A stretch of 64,000 nt of DNA from Stenotrophomonas hibiscicola ATCC 19867 (GCF_000382065.1 NZ_KB907501.1:248001-312000), one strand, 5' to 3'. Shown: positions 45,134 through 54,651, counted from the first letter of the stretch. Notes: generated from the letters alone by a model not told the origin. Translations and numbers: made by a program.

Positions 45134-45415
45134 TTCCGTAGGTCGTTGAATTTAAAGATAAAAACGCCGCCATCCAAGGCGGCGTTGTTGTTTCCGGCGC
45201 AGACGACGCATTCAGTGTGCTTGAAAAGGCATCAAGGCCGGTTCGAGGTCACGGTTTTGTGAACCTGTTGGATCCGAAGCCTGAATTTAACGCCGTTTTA
45301 ACAACAATCTAACGACAGGCCCCTGGATGGCCGCTAGGATGCGACCCGGCCCCCGAAATGTTTCACGCCGTGGTGACACGCGCGACGGGGAGCGGAGCCG
45401 GATGCTCCGTTGCCA
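45134..45415. other. Gene-free gap after lpxC
   Basis: It begins with the lpxC terminator. A less GC-rich stretch (45265-45320, TTTAACGCCGTTTTAACAAC) follows, then TAGGAT at 45335-45340, a possible rightward -10. No reading frame on the plus strand fits a gene before the M23 start at 45878, so a promoter here would run antisense through dciA or make a small RNA. Confidence 0.35.
45163..45193 (+). terminator. Rho-independent terminator of the dcw-lpxC operon
   Basis: AACGCCGCC / GGCGGCGTT stem with a 6-base loop, then GTTGTTT. It starts 29 bases after the lpxC stop. Confidence 0.85.
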
Positions 45416-45865
45416 TCATGACCGTTTCTTCGGTTTGGAAGGAACGTCCTGCAGGCAAGCCAAGGCGTCGCGTAGCCCTTTGTGCGTGGCGGCTGAAACT
45501 GCGTGGGGTCCATTCCGGTTGTCGAGCGCTGGGGAGCGCGTGGGAGTGGGAGACGCAGTCTTGATGGTCACCTTGGTGGCCTTCAGCCCGATGGAACGGG
45601 CCGCGTCGAGCAACTGGGCTTCGGCAAGCCGCAACTTGGCATGCCAGACCGGGGATTCGACGAGAAAAACGAGGTGTTCCCCGTCCACATTGGCCAGCCG
45701 GCAGCGGCTGCGCAGAGGTGGCGGCAACTGGGGGCGCAACTGTCGGTCCAGCGCGTCGAGCCACAGGGCACGCCGCAGCGGGTTCCCGCTTTTGTCCGCC
45801 ATTACCGCATCCAGCGCCGGTTTCGGTGCCGACGCGGGGCGAACGCTGGATTTCGGCTCAGACAT
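45416..45865 (-). CDS. dciA: DciA-like DUF721 family protein
   Basis: A 149-residue protein of the DUF721 family. The conserved core RALWLDALDRQLRPQLPPPLRSRCRLANVDGEHLVFLVESPVWHAKLRLAEAQLL contains the family's near-invariant Trp in SPVWHAKLR. DciA loads the replicative helicase DnaB in bacteria that lack DnaC. Short basic C-terminal tail (SKPKKRS). It is the only leftward gene between lpxC and secA. Its start is 12 bases from that of the M23 gene. Confidence 0.82.
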   Translation of the reverse strand: MSEPKSSVRPASAPKPALDAVMADKSGNPLRRALWLDALDRQLRPQLPPPLRSRCRLANVDGEHLVFLVESPVWHAKLRLAEAQLLDAARSIGLKATKVTIKTASPTPTRSPALDNRNGPHAVSAATHKGLRDALACLQDVPSKPKKRS

Positions 45866-45877
45866 GAAAACTCACTG

Positions 45878-46834
45878 ATGGCATTCAAAAAGATCGTAAT
45901 CAAAACGCGTGAAGGACAGGCCAAATCGTCGCCGATCACGCGTTTGCGGTTCTATTTCGAGGACCGCCCCCGCGCCCTGCTGGGCAGCGTGCTCGGGGTA
46001 GGCTGCATTATCGGCCTTGCTGGCGGCATTGGCGTCAGCGCGCTGAATGATTCCCGGCTGCAGGCCAAGGTCGAGCGCCAGGATGCGGAGCTGGCCAAGG
46101 TCAAGCGCGATGCGCAGACCCAGGTCAACGCGCTGGCGGCCCGTCTCGGCGAGCTGCAGGCCCAGGCCACCCGCCTCAACGCGCTCGGCGAACGGCTGAC
46201 CCAGATGGGCAAGCTGGAGGATGGCGAGTTCGACTTCAACGAGACCCCCGGTCTCGGTGACGGTGACGCAGGCGGTCCGACCAGCGACATCCCGGTCAAG
46301 GACGTCAACGCCGACTTACAGGTGCTGGAGCAGCGCTTCGCTGCTTCAGGCCGCCAGTTGTCGGTGATGGAGTCGCTGATGTTCGACCACCAGCTGCAGC
46401 AGAACGCCGTGCCTTCGCGCATGCCGATCCGCAACAGCTACGTGACCTCCGGCTTCGGCACCCGTGCCGACCCGTTCGGCCGAGGCGCCGCCACCCACAA
46501 GGGCATGGACTTCCACGCCAAGGTCGGTGACCCGGTTATGGCCGTGGCCGAAGGCGTGGTCAGCTTCGCCGGCGTGAAGGGGGGCTACGGCAACGTGGTC
46601 GACGTCGACCACGGAAATGGCTACGTCACCCGCTACGCGCACAATTCCCGCCTGGTGGTGAAGGCCGGCGACCTGGTCCGTGCCGGCCAGGAAGTGGCCA
46701 AGGCCGGTTCCACCGGTCGTTCGACCGGCGCCCACGTGCACTTCGAGGTGTGGGAGAACGGCAACGTGGTCAACCCGCGCAAATTCCTCGGCGACGGCGG
46801 CAACACGCCGGTCGGCCGCGTCAGCCGCGGCTGA
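45878..46834 (+). CDS. M23 (LytM/NlpD-type) peptidase, membrane anchored
   Basis: A 318-residue peptidoglycan endopeptidase-like protein. One membrane segment (GSVLGVGCIIGLAGGIGV), a coiled coil (SRLQAKVERQDAELAKVKRD...), then an M23 domain: GFGTRADPFGRGAATHKGMDFHA with the HxxxD zinc ligands, and GRSTGAHVHFEVWENG with the HxH motif. All metal and catalytic residues look intact, so it may be an active D,D-endopeptidase rather than only an amidase activator. No good ribosome site before 45878. Its promoter must lie within or beyond dciA. Confidence 0.88.
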   Translation: MAFKKIVIKTREGQAKSSPITRLRFYFEDRPRALLGSVLGVGCIIGLAGGIGVSALNDSRLQAKVERQDAELAKVKRDAQTQVNALAARLGELQAQATRLNALGERLTQMGKLEDGEFDFNETPGLGDGDAGGPTSDIPVKDVNADLQVLEQRFAASGRQLSVMESLMFDHQLQQNAVPSRMPIRNSYVTSGFGTRADPFGRGAATHKGMDFHAKVGDPVMAVAEGVVSFAGVKGGYGNVVDVDHGNGYVTRYAHNSRLVVKAGDLVRAGQEVAKAGSTGRSTGAHVHFEVWENGNVVNPRKFLGDGGNTPVGRVSRG

Positions 46835-46838
46835 TCCC

Positions 46839-46877
46839 GGGTCGGATCCCTTCCGCGCCGCGGGAGGGCTCTGACCC
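46839..46877. repeat. Diverged copy of the GGGTCAGATCCC palindrome
   Basis: Arms GGGTCGGATCCCTTCCGC and GCGGGAGGGCTCTGACCC, an imperfect match to the palindrome at 27450-27490. It begins four bases after the M23 stop and may also end transcription. Confidence 0.75.
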
Positions 46878-46893
46878 GATGCGGTTTGATCTG

Positions 46894-46968
46894 GTAGTGC
46901 CGGCCGCTGGCCGGCAACCTCATGATCTTCGGCAGCATCGCGGATCACCGGCCAGCGGCCGGCACTAC
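46894..46968. repeat. REP dimer, GCCGGCCGCTGGCCGGC stem
   Basis: GTAGTGCCGGCCGCTGGCCG and its inverted mate ending CGGCCGGCACTAC, 30 or so bases apart. A single unit with the same stem is at 57186. Confidence 0.85.
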
Positions 46969-47005
46969 CCCCTCGGGGTTGAAACCTCAGCCGCCCGTCC
47001 CAAGC

Positions 47006-47053
47006 TACAATGGGTGTTGCCATCGACAGGGCGCCAGGCGCCCTGTTTCGTTT
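47006..47053 (+). promoter_or_regulatory. secA leader: -10 candidate and terminator-like hairpin
   Basis: TACAAT (47006-47011) is a plausible -10. Just downstream ACAGGGCGCC / GGCGCCCTGT (47026-47046) is followed by TTCGTTT. If transcription starts near 47018 the hairpin lies in the secA leader and could act as an attenuator. If not, it is simply the terminator for upstream transcription. Confidence 0.45.
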
Positions 47054-47113
47054 GCGGCGGACGGATCCCCAGGGGGAGGCCGGGCGTCGTGTCCATCCAA
47101 CCCGGTTCCTTCA

Positions 47114-49846
47114 ATGATCAACAGCCTGCTTACCCGCGTATTTGGCAGTCGTAACGAACGACAGCTGCGCCAGCTCAACCGCATCGTCGCCAAGATCAAT
47201 GCGCTGGAGCCGGAGATCGAGAAGCTTTCCGACGAGCAGCTTCAGGCCAAGACGCCGGAGTTCAAGCAGCGCATTGCCGGTGGTGAAGCCCTGGACAAGG
47301 TGCTGCCGGAAGCGTTCGCGGTGTGCCGCGAAGCCGGCCGCCGCGTGCTGGGCATGCGCCATTACGATGTGCAGCTGATCGGCGGCATGGTGCTTCACCT
47401 GGGCAAGATCGCAGAAATGCGTACCGGTGAAGGCAAGACCCTGGTGGCGACCCTGCCGGTGTACCTCAACGCGCTGGAAGGCAAGGGCGTGCACGTGGTC
47501 ACCGTGAACGACTACCTGGCCCGCCGCGACGCCGCGCAGATGGGCAAGCTGTACAACTGGCTGGGCCTGAGCGTGGGCGTGGTGTATCCGGGCATGCCGC
47601 ACAGCGACAAGCGCGAAGCCTACGCTGCGGATATCACCTACGGCACCAACAACGAATTCGGTTTCGACTACCTGCGCGACAACATGGCGCTGTCCAAGGC
47701 CGACCGCTACCAGCGCGGCCTGCACTACGCCATCGTCGACGAAGTCGACTCCATCCTGATCGACGAAGCGCGTACCCCTCTGATCATCTCCGGTCCGGCC
47801 GACGATTCCCCGGAGCTGTACATCCGTGTCAACCGCGTCGTGCCGCACCTGGTCAAGCAGGAGAGCGAGGACGGCGAAGGTGATTTCTGGGTCGATGAGA
47901 AGGGCAAGCAGGTGCACCTGTCCGAAGCGGGCATGGAGCACGCCGAGCAGCTGCTGGTTGAAGCCGGCATCCTCAACGGCGAAACCGAAGGCCTGTACGC
48001 GGCGCAGAACCTGACCGTGGTCCACCATCTCAACGCCGCCCTGCGCGCGCACGCGATCTACCAGCGCGACGTTGACTACATCGTGCGCGACGGCGAAGTG
48101 GTCATCGTCGACGAGTTCACCGGTCGTACCCTGGCCGGCCGCCGCTGGTCCGATGGCCTGCACCAGGCGGTGGAAGCGAAGGAAGGCGTGCCGGTCCAGC
48201 GCGAGAACCAGACGCTGGCGAGCATCACCTTCCAGAACCTGTTCCGCATGTACAAGAAGCTGTCCGGCATGACCGGCACGGCCGATACCGAAGCCTTCGA
48301 GTTCCAGAGCATCTACGGCCTGGAAGTGGTGGTGATCCCGACCAACCGCCCGACCATCCGCAAGGACAGCCCGGACCAGGTGTTCCTCAACCGCAAGGGC
48401 AAGTTCAATGCGGTGCTGGCCGACATTGAAGAGTGCGCCAAGCGCGGCCAGCCGGTGCTGGTCGGTACCACCTCGATTGAAACTTCGGAAATGCTGTCCG
48501 AGCACCTGAGCAAGGCCGGTGTGAAGCACGAAGTGCTCAATGCCAAGCAGCACGACCGCGAAGCGACCATCGTCGCCAACGCCGGCCGTCCGGGCGCGGT
48601 GACCATCGCCACCAACATGGCCGGCCGTGGTACCGACATCGTGCTGGGCGGTTCGCTGGAAGCAGAGCTCCACGCGCTGGGCGAGGACGCGACCGACGAG
48701 CAGAAAGCCGCGGTCAAGGCCGACTGGCAGAAGCGCCACGAGGCAGTGAAGGCGGCGGGCGGCCTGCACATCGTCGGCACCGAGCGCCATGAGTCGCGCC
48801 GTATCGACAACCAGTTGCGTGGCCGTTCCGGCCGCCAGGGTGACCCGGGTTCGTCCCGCTTCTACCTGTCGCTGGAAGACAACCTGATGCGCATCTTCGC
48901 CTCCGACTGGGTGCAGAAGGCCATGCGCATGATGGGCATGAAGGAAGACGACGTCATCGAAGACCGCCTGGTCAGCCGCCAGATCGAGAAGGCGCAGCGC
49001 AAGGTCGAGGCCCACAACTTCGACATCCGCAAGAACCTGCTGGACTTCGACGACGTCAACAACGACCAGCGCAAGGTGATCTACGCCCAGCGCGACGAGC
49101 TGCTGGACGCCGAATCGGTGAAGGACAACGTCGACGGCATCCGCGACGACGTGATCTTCGACGTGGTGGCCCGCTTCGTGCCGCCGAACTCGATCGACGA
49201 GCAGTGGGACCTGCGAGGCCTGGAAGCGACCCTGGAGTCGGACTTCGGCCTGCAGATGTCGCTGACCGACCTGGTCAAGGAACACGAGGAGCTGGACGCC
49301 GAGGCGATTGCCGCCAAGGTGCAGGAACGCGTCAACCAGCACTTCGCCGAGAAGGAAGCCGGCGTGGGCGAAGAAACCATGCGCGCGCTGGAGAAGCACG
49401 TGATGCTGACCGTTCTGGACCAGAGCTGGAAGGAGCATCTGGCGCGCATGGATTACCTGCGCCAGGGCATCTACCTGCGCGGTTACGCGCAGAAGCAGCC
49501 GAAGCAGGAGTACAAGAAGGAAGCCTTCGAGCTGTTCTCGGACATGCTGGAAAACGTCAAGCGCGAAGTGGTGACCCTGCTGTCGCGCGTGCGCATCCGC
49601 AGCGACGAGGAAGTGCAGGCGCTGGAAGCGGCCGAACGGCAGCAGGCCGAAGCCCGCCTGAGCCAGTCGCAGTTCCAGCACCAGGACGCGGGCGGCTACA
49701 GCGCCGACGAAGAGGCTGCACAGGTGCAGGCTGCCCAGCAGGGCGTGGCGCAGATGCAGCGTGACGAGCCGAAGATCGGCCGCAACGATCCATGCCCGTG
49801 CGGCAGTGGCAAGAAGTACAAGCACTGCCACGGCCAGCTGAGCTGA
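47114..49846 (+). CDS. secA: Preprotein translocase ATPase SecA
   Basis: A 910-residue motor that drives proteins through SecYEG. The start [20 protein letters not shown] fits the family. Walker [13 protein letters not shown]-like [34 protein letters not shown], and [20 protein letters not shown] are present. The C-terminal zinc motif [14 protein letters not shown] binds SecB. Length is typical. All the pilus and autotransporter proteins at the left of the window depend on Sec export. No upstream secM-like gene was seen. Confidence 0.98.
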   Translation: MINSLLTRVFGSRNERQLRQLNRIVAKINALEPEIEKLSDEQLQAKTPEFKQRIAGGEALDKVLPEAFAVCREAGRRVLGMRHYDVQLIGGMVLHLGKIAEMRTGEGKTLVATLPVYLNALEGKGVHVVTVNDYLARRDAAQMGKLYNWLGLSVGVVYPGMPHSDKREAYAADITYGTNNEFGFDYLRDNMALSKADRYQRGLHYAIVDEVDSILIDEARTPLIISGPADDSPELYIRVNRVVPHLVKQESEDGEGDFWVDEKGKQVHLSEAGMEHAEQLLVEAGILNGETEGLYAAQNLTVVHHLNAALRAHAIYQRDVDYIVRDGEVVIVDEFTGRTLAGRRWSDGLHQAVEAKEGVPVQRENQTLASITFQNLFRMYKKLSGMTGTADTEAFEFQSIYGLEVVVIPTNRPTIRKDSPDQVFLNRKGKFNAVLADIEECAKRGQPVLVGTTSIETSEMLSEHLSKAGVKHEVLNAKQHDREATIVANAGRPGAVTIATNMAGRGTDIVLGGSLEAELHALGEDATDEQKAAVKADWQKRHEAVKAAGGLHIVGTERHESRRIDNQLRGRSGRQGDPGSSRFYLSLEDNLMRIFASDWVQKAMRMMGMKEDDVIEDRLVSRQIEKAQRKVEAHNFDIRKNLLDFDDVNNDQRKVIYAQRDELLDAESVKDNVDGIRDDVIFDVVARFVPPNSIDEQWDLRGLEATLESDFGLQMSLTDLVKEHEELDAEAIAAKVQERVNQHFAEKEAGVGEETMRALEKHVMLTVLDQSWKEHLARMDYLRQGIYLRGYAQKQPKQEYKKEAFELFSDMLENVKREVVTLLSRVRIRSDEEVQALEAAERQQAEARLSQSQFQHQDAGGYSADEEAAQVQAAQQGVAQMQRDEPKIGRNDPCPCGSGKKYKHCHGQLS

Positions 49847-49854
49847 TGCCGAAG

Positions 49855-49882
49855 AGCCCCGCGAAAGCGGGGCTTTTCGTTT
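49855..49882 (+). terminator. Rho-independent terminator of secA
   Basis: AGCCCCGC / GCGGGGCT stem with a GAAA loop, then TTTCGTTT. Starts 8 bases after the secA stop. Confidence 0.9.
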
Positions 49883-49948
49883 GTGGCAGGGGAGTTGCAG
49901 CGGATCCGTGATTGCGCCGGCCGCCCTGTTCTGGGCATGCTTCCCCCC

Positions 49949-50905
49949 ATGCCTTCCCCCACCCGATCGATCCATGTCGTGGCCGCCGTCATCACCGACG
50001 CCCGTGGCCGCGTGCTGCTCAACCGCCGTACCGAGAACCGCGACATGGCCGGCCTGTGGGAGTTTCCCGGCGGCAAACGCGAATCCGGCGAGACCTCCGA
50101 ACAGGCGCTGGTGCGCGAGCTGCGCGAGGAACTGGGCATCGAGGCCGATGTCGGCGAGTGGCTGATGGATGTGCCGCAGCGCTATCCGGACAAGCACCTG
50201 ACCCTGGAGGTGCGCCACGTGCGCAGCTGGAAGGGGACACCGCGTGGGCGGGAGGGCCAGGCGATCACCTGGGTGGCGCCGGACAAGCTGGGCCGCTATT
50301 CAATGCCGCCGGCAGACCTGCCGGTGGTGGCCGCCCTGCGCCAGCCCGACAGCTACCTGATCACCCCGGCGCCGGCCGATGATGAGGGCGGCGTGCAGCA
50401 TTGGCATGAACAGCTGCAGCGCGTGGTGGCTGCGGGCCAGCAGCGCATCCAACTGCGGTTGCCGACGGCCCATCCGCAGCGGCAGGCGATGGTCGAGCAG
50501 GTCGTGCGTGCGCATCGCCGCAGCGGCGTGCAATGGTTGCTCAACCGCGATATCGAACTGGCGCGTGCGTTGGGCGTGGGCGTGCACCTGGGCAGCGAAC
50601 AGCTGCTGCAGCTGTCGCAGCGCCCGCTACCCCAAGGCCAGCTGGTGGCTGCATCCTGCCACGACCTGCAGCAACTGCAGGAGGCACAACAGTTGGGCTG
50701 CGACTTCGCTGTGCTGGGCCCGGTGCAGGCCACGCCCAGCCATCCAGATGCCGTGCCGCTGGGTTGGGATGCCTTCGCCGAGCTGCGCGCGCAGGTGTCA
50801 CTGCCCATCTATGCGTTGGGCGGCATGGGCCGCAGTCACATTGCCGAAGCGCGCCGCCATGGCGGCCAGGGCATCGCCGCTATTCGCGGGCTGTGGCTGG
50901 CGTAA
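49949..50905 (+). CDS. Nudix hydrolase (MutT-like) fused to a ThiE-like domain
   Basis: A 318-residue two-domain protein. Residues 1-130 are a MutT-type Nudix domain with an intact box G42-x5-E48-x7-R56-E57-L-x-E60-E61-x-G63 (GKRESGETSEQALVRELREELGI region). Such domains hydrolyse 8-oxo-dGTP and related oxidised nucleotides. Residues about 150-318 resemble thiamine-phosphate synthase (LGVGVHLGSEQLL, SCHDLQQLQEAQQLGCDFAV, VSLPIYALGGMG), but the pyrophosphate site looks incomplete. The fusion is known in several gamma-proteobacteria; the role of the second domain is unclear. The start at 49949 matches the Nudix fold start; its ribosome site is weak. Confidence 0.88.
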   Translation: MPSPTRSIHVVAAVITDARGRVLLNRRTENRDMAGLWEFPGGKRESGETSEQALVRELREELGIEADVGEWLMDVPQRYPDKHLTLEVRHVRSWKGTPRGREGQAITWVAPDKLGRYSMPPADLPVVAALRQPDSYLITPAPADDEGGVQHWHEQLQRVVAAGQQRIQLRLPTAHPQRQAMVEQVVRAHRRSGVQWLLNRDIELARALGVGVHLGSEQLLQLSQRPLPQGQLVAASCHDLQQLQEAQQLGCDFAVLGPVQATPSHPDAVPLGWDAFAELRAQVSLPIYALGGMGRSHIAEARRHGGQGIAAIRGLWLA

Positions 50906-50915
50906 AGCCGCGTCG

Positions 50916-50984
50916 GTCGCCGGGCATCGCCCGGCGCTACCCTGTGGAATGGAAGCAGTAGATCCACGCCAGGCGTGGATGGAT
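50916..50984. repeat. Two single REP units
   Basis: GTCGCCGGGCATCGCCCGGC ending CGCTAC at 50940, and GTAGATCCACGCCAGGCGTG from 50958. They have different stems but the same terminal tetranucleotides. They fill the gap between converging genes. Confidence 0.65.
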
Positions 50985-50992
50985 GCCCGCGA

Positions 50993-51577
50993 TCACAACG
51001 TGATCCAGAAACACCCGTACTGCCGCCGTAATCCCACCACCGTCGAGGCACGCGCCACGCTGCCTGGCAGGGTCTGCTCCAGGCGCAGGCCGACCGGATG
51101 GCGAACAGCCGTCGGCTCAGGGGCGGATCCCTGCGCAGCAGGGCCCTGGCCCTCGTCAGTCACTGCGTCCTGGCCCTGTCCTGGATACACCGGCACGACG
51201 TCCACCAGCGGCCGCCGCACCAGCGATTCCAGTTGACCGAGGATTCGCTGCGCGCCCGCATCGGAGACCGCGCCCCACAGGTACAGCGAGGACAGCCGGT
51301 TCACATCATTGCTGACGATGCCGTTGCGCAATGCGTCCACCAGTTCACTCAGCCGCCGCGGGCAGCGTGCCCCCAGGGTATCGCGCTGCAGGATGTTGCC
51401 GCTGGGCGCAGGCGGTGGCACCCGCGACCGCGCACCCACACTGTCGCAGGGTCGGTCGGTATACACGCTTTGGCCCTGCGCATCGGTGCAGTGGTTCAGG
51501 CGCGTGGACTGTGCGTGGGCGACGCTCGACAGCACGCACAGCGGCAGCAGCAACAGCAGGAAGGAAAGCCGGATCAT
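50993..51577 (-). CDS. Secreted protein with DUF4124-like N-terminus
   Basis: A 194-residue protein with signal peptide MIRLSFLLLLLPLCVLSSVAHA, then TRLNHCTDAQGQSVYTDRPCD. This is the short Cys-containing motif typical of DUF4124 envelope proteins. The middle (RCPRRLSELVDALRNGIVSNDVNRLSSLYLWGAVSDAG) is probably helical. A Pro/Gln/Gly-rich segment precedes a C-terminal part ending QYGCFWITL. Function unknown. It lies 40 bases after metF on the same strand and may share its transcript. Confidence 0.7.
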   Translation of the reverse strand: MIRLSFLLLLLPLCVLSSVAHAQSTRLNHCTDAQGQSVYTDRPCDSVGARSRVPPPAPSGNILQRDTLGARCPRRLSELVDALRNGIVSNDVNRLSSLYLWGAVSDAGAQRILGQLESLVRRPLVDVVPVYPGQGQDAVTDEGQGPAAQGSAPEPTAVRHPVGLRLEQTLPGSVARASTVVGLRRQYGCFWITL

Positions 51578-51617
51578 CCTCGCAGGGTAGCGCCGATCCG
51601 GTCCGCATGGCGTGCTT

Positions 51618-52445
51618 TCAGCCTTGGAGCAGCTTCAGCACCGAGGTGGTCGGCTTGGCCAGGTTCAGCGTGTAGAAGTGCAGGCCGGGCGCGCCGCCTT
51701 CGATCAGGCGCTGGCACAGCCGGGCCACCACTTCCGTGCCGAATGCACGCACCGACTCCGCATCATCGCCATAGGCCTGCATCTTGCGACTGATCCAGCG
51801 CGGAATCTCCGCACCACACTGTTCGGAGAAGCGGCGCAGCTGGCTGAAGTTGGCGATCGGCATGATGCCCGGCGTGATCGGCACCTGCACGCCCAGCCGC
51901 CGCACTTCATCGACGAAATGGAAGTACGCGTCCGGATTGAAGAAATACTGGGTGATGGCCGCATCGGCACCGGCATCGATCTTGGCCTTGAAGTGCTTCA
52001 GGTCAGCCAGTGAATCGGAGGCCTGCGGATGCGTCTCCGGATACGCGCCCACTTCGATGTGGAACGCATCGCCGTGCTCGGCGCGGATGAAGGCGATCAG
52101 TTCGGCGGCATAGCGCATGTCGCCGGGAAAGCCCATGCCCGAGGGCAGGTCGCCACGCAGCGCGACCAGGCGGCGGCAGCCGATGGCGCGGTACAGCTTG
52201 AGCAGCTCGCGGATCTCCTGGCGGGTGCCGCCCACGCACGACAGGTGCGGCGCGGCATCGAACCCATGGTGCTGGTTGAGGTGGCGCACGGTCTCGGAGG
52301 TGTAGCTCAGGGTCGAGCCACCGGCGCCGAAGGTACACGACACGTATTCGGGGGCGTAGTCCTTCAGCTTGGCCGCAGCACGGTCCAGCTGGCTGCGCTG
52401 TTCGTCGGTCTTGGGCGGATAGAACTCGAAGCTGATGGCGGTCAT
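51618..52445 (-). CDS. metF: Methylenetetrahydrofolate reductase
   Basis: A 275-residue flavoenzyme that reduces 5,10-methylene-THF to 5-methyl-THF for methionine synthesis. It starts MTAISFEFYPPKTDEQRSQL, where the Glu of FEFYPPK is the catalytic residue. CTFGAGGSTL, LVALRGDLP, GAYPETHPQASD and ITQYFFNPDAYFHFVDEV also fit. On the minus strand TATACT (52475-52480) is a possible -10, overlapping an imperfect inverted repeat TCTTCA...TGAAGA (52483-52508) in the gap to the hydrolase gene. It works in the same methyl cycle as AhcY at 57220. Confidence 0.95.
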   Translation of the reverse strand: MTAISFEFYPPKTDEQRSQLDRAAAKLKDYAPEYVSCTFGAGGSTLSYTSETVRHLNQHHGFDAAPHLSCVGGTRQEIRELLKLYRAIGCRRLVALRGDLPSGMGFPGDMRYAAELIAFIRAEHGDAFHIEVGAYPETHPQASDSLADLKHFKAKIDAGADAAITQYFFNPDAYFHFVDEVRRLGVQVPITPGIMPIANFSQLRRFSEQCGAEIPRWISRKMQAYGDDAESVRAFGTEVVARLCQRLIEGGAPGLHFYTLNLAKPTTSVLKLLQG

Positions 52446-52647
52446 GGCACGGGCGGTGGCGGCGGGTGCGAAACAGTATATCTCTTCATCAAGATGGATG
52501 CTTGAAGATTGCCTGAGGCCAGCCGTCCCCAACCCGCGACCGTTTGCCCCGCCGTGCGGCCGCTGCTCCGAAATCGCAACCGGGGTGCCTCCGCCAGGCC
52601 CACGCTGCTCCCATCCCGGCGCCACCCATCCCATGAAGGAGCAGACG

Positions 52648-53580
52648 ATGAAGATCTTCCTGGCACTCTGGTACGCAATGAAGGCCGTGGCCCGGCTGGC
52701 GATGATCGGCATGGCGATGGCCGTGCTCGGTTCCGGCTCGGCGCATGCCGCCACTGCCGGCGCCCCGGGTGCGGGCAAGGTGCAGGTCGAGGTAGTCGGG
52801 AAGGGCCGTCCGCTGCTGACGATCCCCGGCCTGAACAGCGGCGCCGAGGTCTGGCGCGAGACCTGCCTGGCGCTGGAGGATGTGCAGTGCCACCTGGTGC
52901 AGCTGCCGGGCTTTGCCGACGCCGCGCCTGCCGACCCGCGCCCGGCCGAATTCCTGGCGGCCATGCGCGGGCAGCTGCTGGCCTACCTGCATGACCAACA
53001 GCTGGGCCCGGTGGTGGTGATCGGCCACAGTCTTGGCGGCCTGCTGGGGCTGCAGATGGCGCAGGCCGAGCCGAAGGCAGTCAGCGCGCTGGTGGTGGTC
53101 GATGCATTGCCGTTCCTGCCGGCGGCGCGTGACCCGAACGCCACCGCAGACAGCGTGCGGCCGATGGCCGACCAGCTGCGCAAGGGCATGCTCGCCGCCG
53201 ATGCCGCGCAGTGGCAGGCGCAGCTGAAAGCCGGCCTGCCGGGCATGACCCGCGATCCGCAGCGGCAGGCCGAACTGGGGCGCTGGGGCGAAGCCAGCGA
53301 CCGCCAGACCACCGCTGACGCCATGCATGCGGTGATGACCACCGACCTGCGTGACAGCATCGCCTCGATCACCGCACCGACACTGGTGCTGGGCAGCTGG
53401 GCCGGCTACCAGCCGATGGGCGGCACCGAGGACAGCACGCGCGCGGTGTTCCAGGCGCAGTACGCGAAACTTCAGGGCGTGCAGATCGCGATGAGCGCGC
53501 AGGGGTTCCACTTCCTGATGTGGGATGATCCGCGCTGGCTGCGCGGTCAGGTGCAGGCCTTCCTCGACCACCACCACTGA
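52648..53580 (+). CDS. Secreted alpha/beta hydrolase
   Basis: A 310-residue protein: signal peptide (MKIFLALWYAMKAVARLAMI... ending SAHA), then an alpha/beta-hydrolase fold. LLTIPGLNSGAEVW forms the oxyanion region; the nucleophile is Ser128 in GHSLGG; DALPFLPAARDP; the catalytic His is in SAQGFHFLMWDDP. Substrate unknown. AAGGAG lies 6 bases before the ATG at 52648. A sensor kinase begins 18 bases after its stop, so it may form an operon with the two-component system that follows. Confidence 0.85.
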   Translation: MKIFLALWYAMKAVARLAMIGMAMAVLGSGSAHAATAGAPGAGKVQVEVVGKGRPLLTIPGLNSGAEVWRETCLALEDVQCHLVQLPGFADAAPADPRPAEFLAAMRGQLLAYLHDQQLGPVVVIGHSLGGLLGLQMAQAEPKAVSALVVVDALPFLPAARDPNATADSVRPMADQLRKGMLAADAAQWQAQLKAGLPGMTRDPQRQAELGRWGEASDRQTTADAMHAVMTTDLRDSIASITAPTLVLGSWAGYQPMGGTEDSTRAVFQAQYAKLQGVQIAMSAQGFHFLMWDDPRWLRGQVQAFLDHHH

Positions 53581-53598
53581 GTTTCAACACGCCTCGGA

Positions 53599-54651
53599 AT
53601 GGACATGCCGGATTCCTCCTCGACGGTACGCTTCTGGCTGCTCAATGCGCTGGTGTGGGTGCTCTATGGCGTTGCCGGAATCGGCCTGCGCCAGGCCTAT
53701 TTCAGCGATGCCGGAAGCGCAGGCGTGTTGATCACGCTGGGCCTGGCGTTGGCCCTGTTCGGGTGCAGCGGTGCCATCCGTGCGCTGGCGCTGCGTGCCG
53801 ACTGGTGGGCGCGCGGCACGGCCGGGCTGTTGCTGAGGCTGGCGCTGTCGGTGGCATTGGGCGCGGCAGTGGCGCAGCTGCTGGTGAACATCGCGCTGCA
53901 CTCGGCGCTGGCCTGGAACTGGGTGAGCCTGGGGCGGAAGACGGCCGACTTCAGCCCCAAGGCGCTGCTGCTCTACTGGTACACCACTGCGGTGATGCTG
54001 GCCCTGTGGGCAGCGCTCTGGGCAGGCCTGCACAGCCTGCGCCGGATACGCAGTGCGGACCTGGCGCGCCTGCGTGCCGAGGCCGAGCGCAGCGCGCTGG
54101 AGCGCGATGCACTGCGTGCACGGCTCAACCCGCATTTCATGTTCAATGCGCTGAACAACCTGCGTGCGCTGATCCTGGAAGATCCTGAGCGTGCGCGCGA
54201 CATGGTCACCCGCCTGTCGCGCACGCTGCGCCAGGCGCTGGCACACAACCGCAGCGAGCAGGTCACGCTGGCCGAGGAACTGGCGGTCGTGGACGACTAC
54301 CTGGCCATCGAGGCAGTCCACTTCGAACAGCGCCTGCAGGTGAACCGGCAGATCGATGCCGACGCCCTGCAGGCACAGCTGCCGGCGATGGCGCTGCAGC
54401 TGCTGGTGGAAAACGCGATCAAGCATGGCATCGCCAGCCGCCCGGGCGGCGGCGGGATAGAGATCCGGGCCACGCTGGACAATGACGTACTGCGCCTGCA
54501 GGTGGACAATCCGCTGGGCGGCGCCAACGAGCCCACCCATGGCCATGGCGTCGGCCTTGCCTACCTGCGTGCGCAGCTTGGCACGCAGGGGAGTTTCATG
54601 TTGCAGCCGGTCGGCGACCGCATGCAGGCCCTGCTGGAGATTCCGCAATGA
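53599..54651 (+). CDS. LytS/YehU-type sensor histidine kinase
   Basis: A 350-residue membrane kinase. Four predicted membrane segments in residues 12-150 form the input part, with no periplasmic sensor domain. A coiled coil leads to a His_kinase (PF06580-type) domain with phospho-acceptor His179 in LNPHFMFNALNNLRAL. The ATPase domain has LLVENAIKHGI and GHGVGLAYLRAQLG. It overlaps its response regulator by four bases. Signal unknown; the short membrane input suggests an envelope or membrane-soluble cue. Confidence 0.93.
   Translation: MDMPDSSSTVRFWLLNALVWVLYGVAGIGLRQAYFSDAGSAGVLITLGLALALFGCSGAIRALALRADWWARGTAGLLLRLALSVALGAAVAQLLVNIALHSALAWNWVSLGRKTADFSPKALLLYWYTTAVMLALWAALWAGLHSLRRIRSADLARLRAEAERSALERDALRARLNPHFMFNALNNLRALILEDPERARDMVTRLSRTLRQALAHNRSEQVTLAEELAVVDDYLAIEAVHFEQRLQVNRQIDADALQAQLPAMALQLLVENAIKHGIASRPGGGGIEIRATLDNDVLRLQVDNPLGGANEPTHGHGVGLAYLRAQLGTQGSFMLQPVGDRMQALLEIPQ

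Noticed and set aside
45358..45564. 68-codon open frame in the lpxC-dciA region
   Set aside because: It overlaps dciA antisense, has no ribosome site and no recognisable product.
47111..50218. 1035-codon open frame antisense to secA
   Set aside because: No start signal or domain, and it covers a highly conserved gene. High GC suppresses stop codons in this frame.
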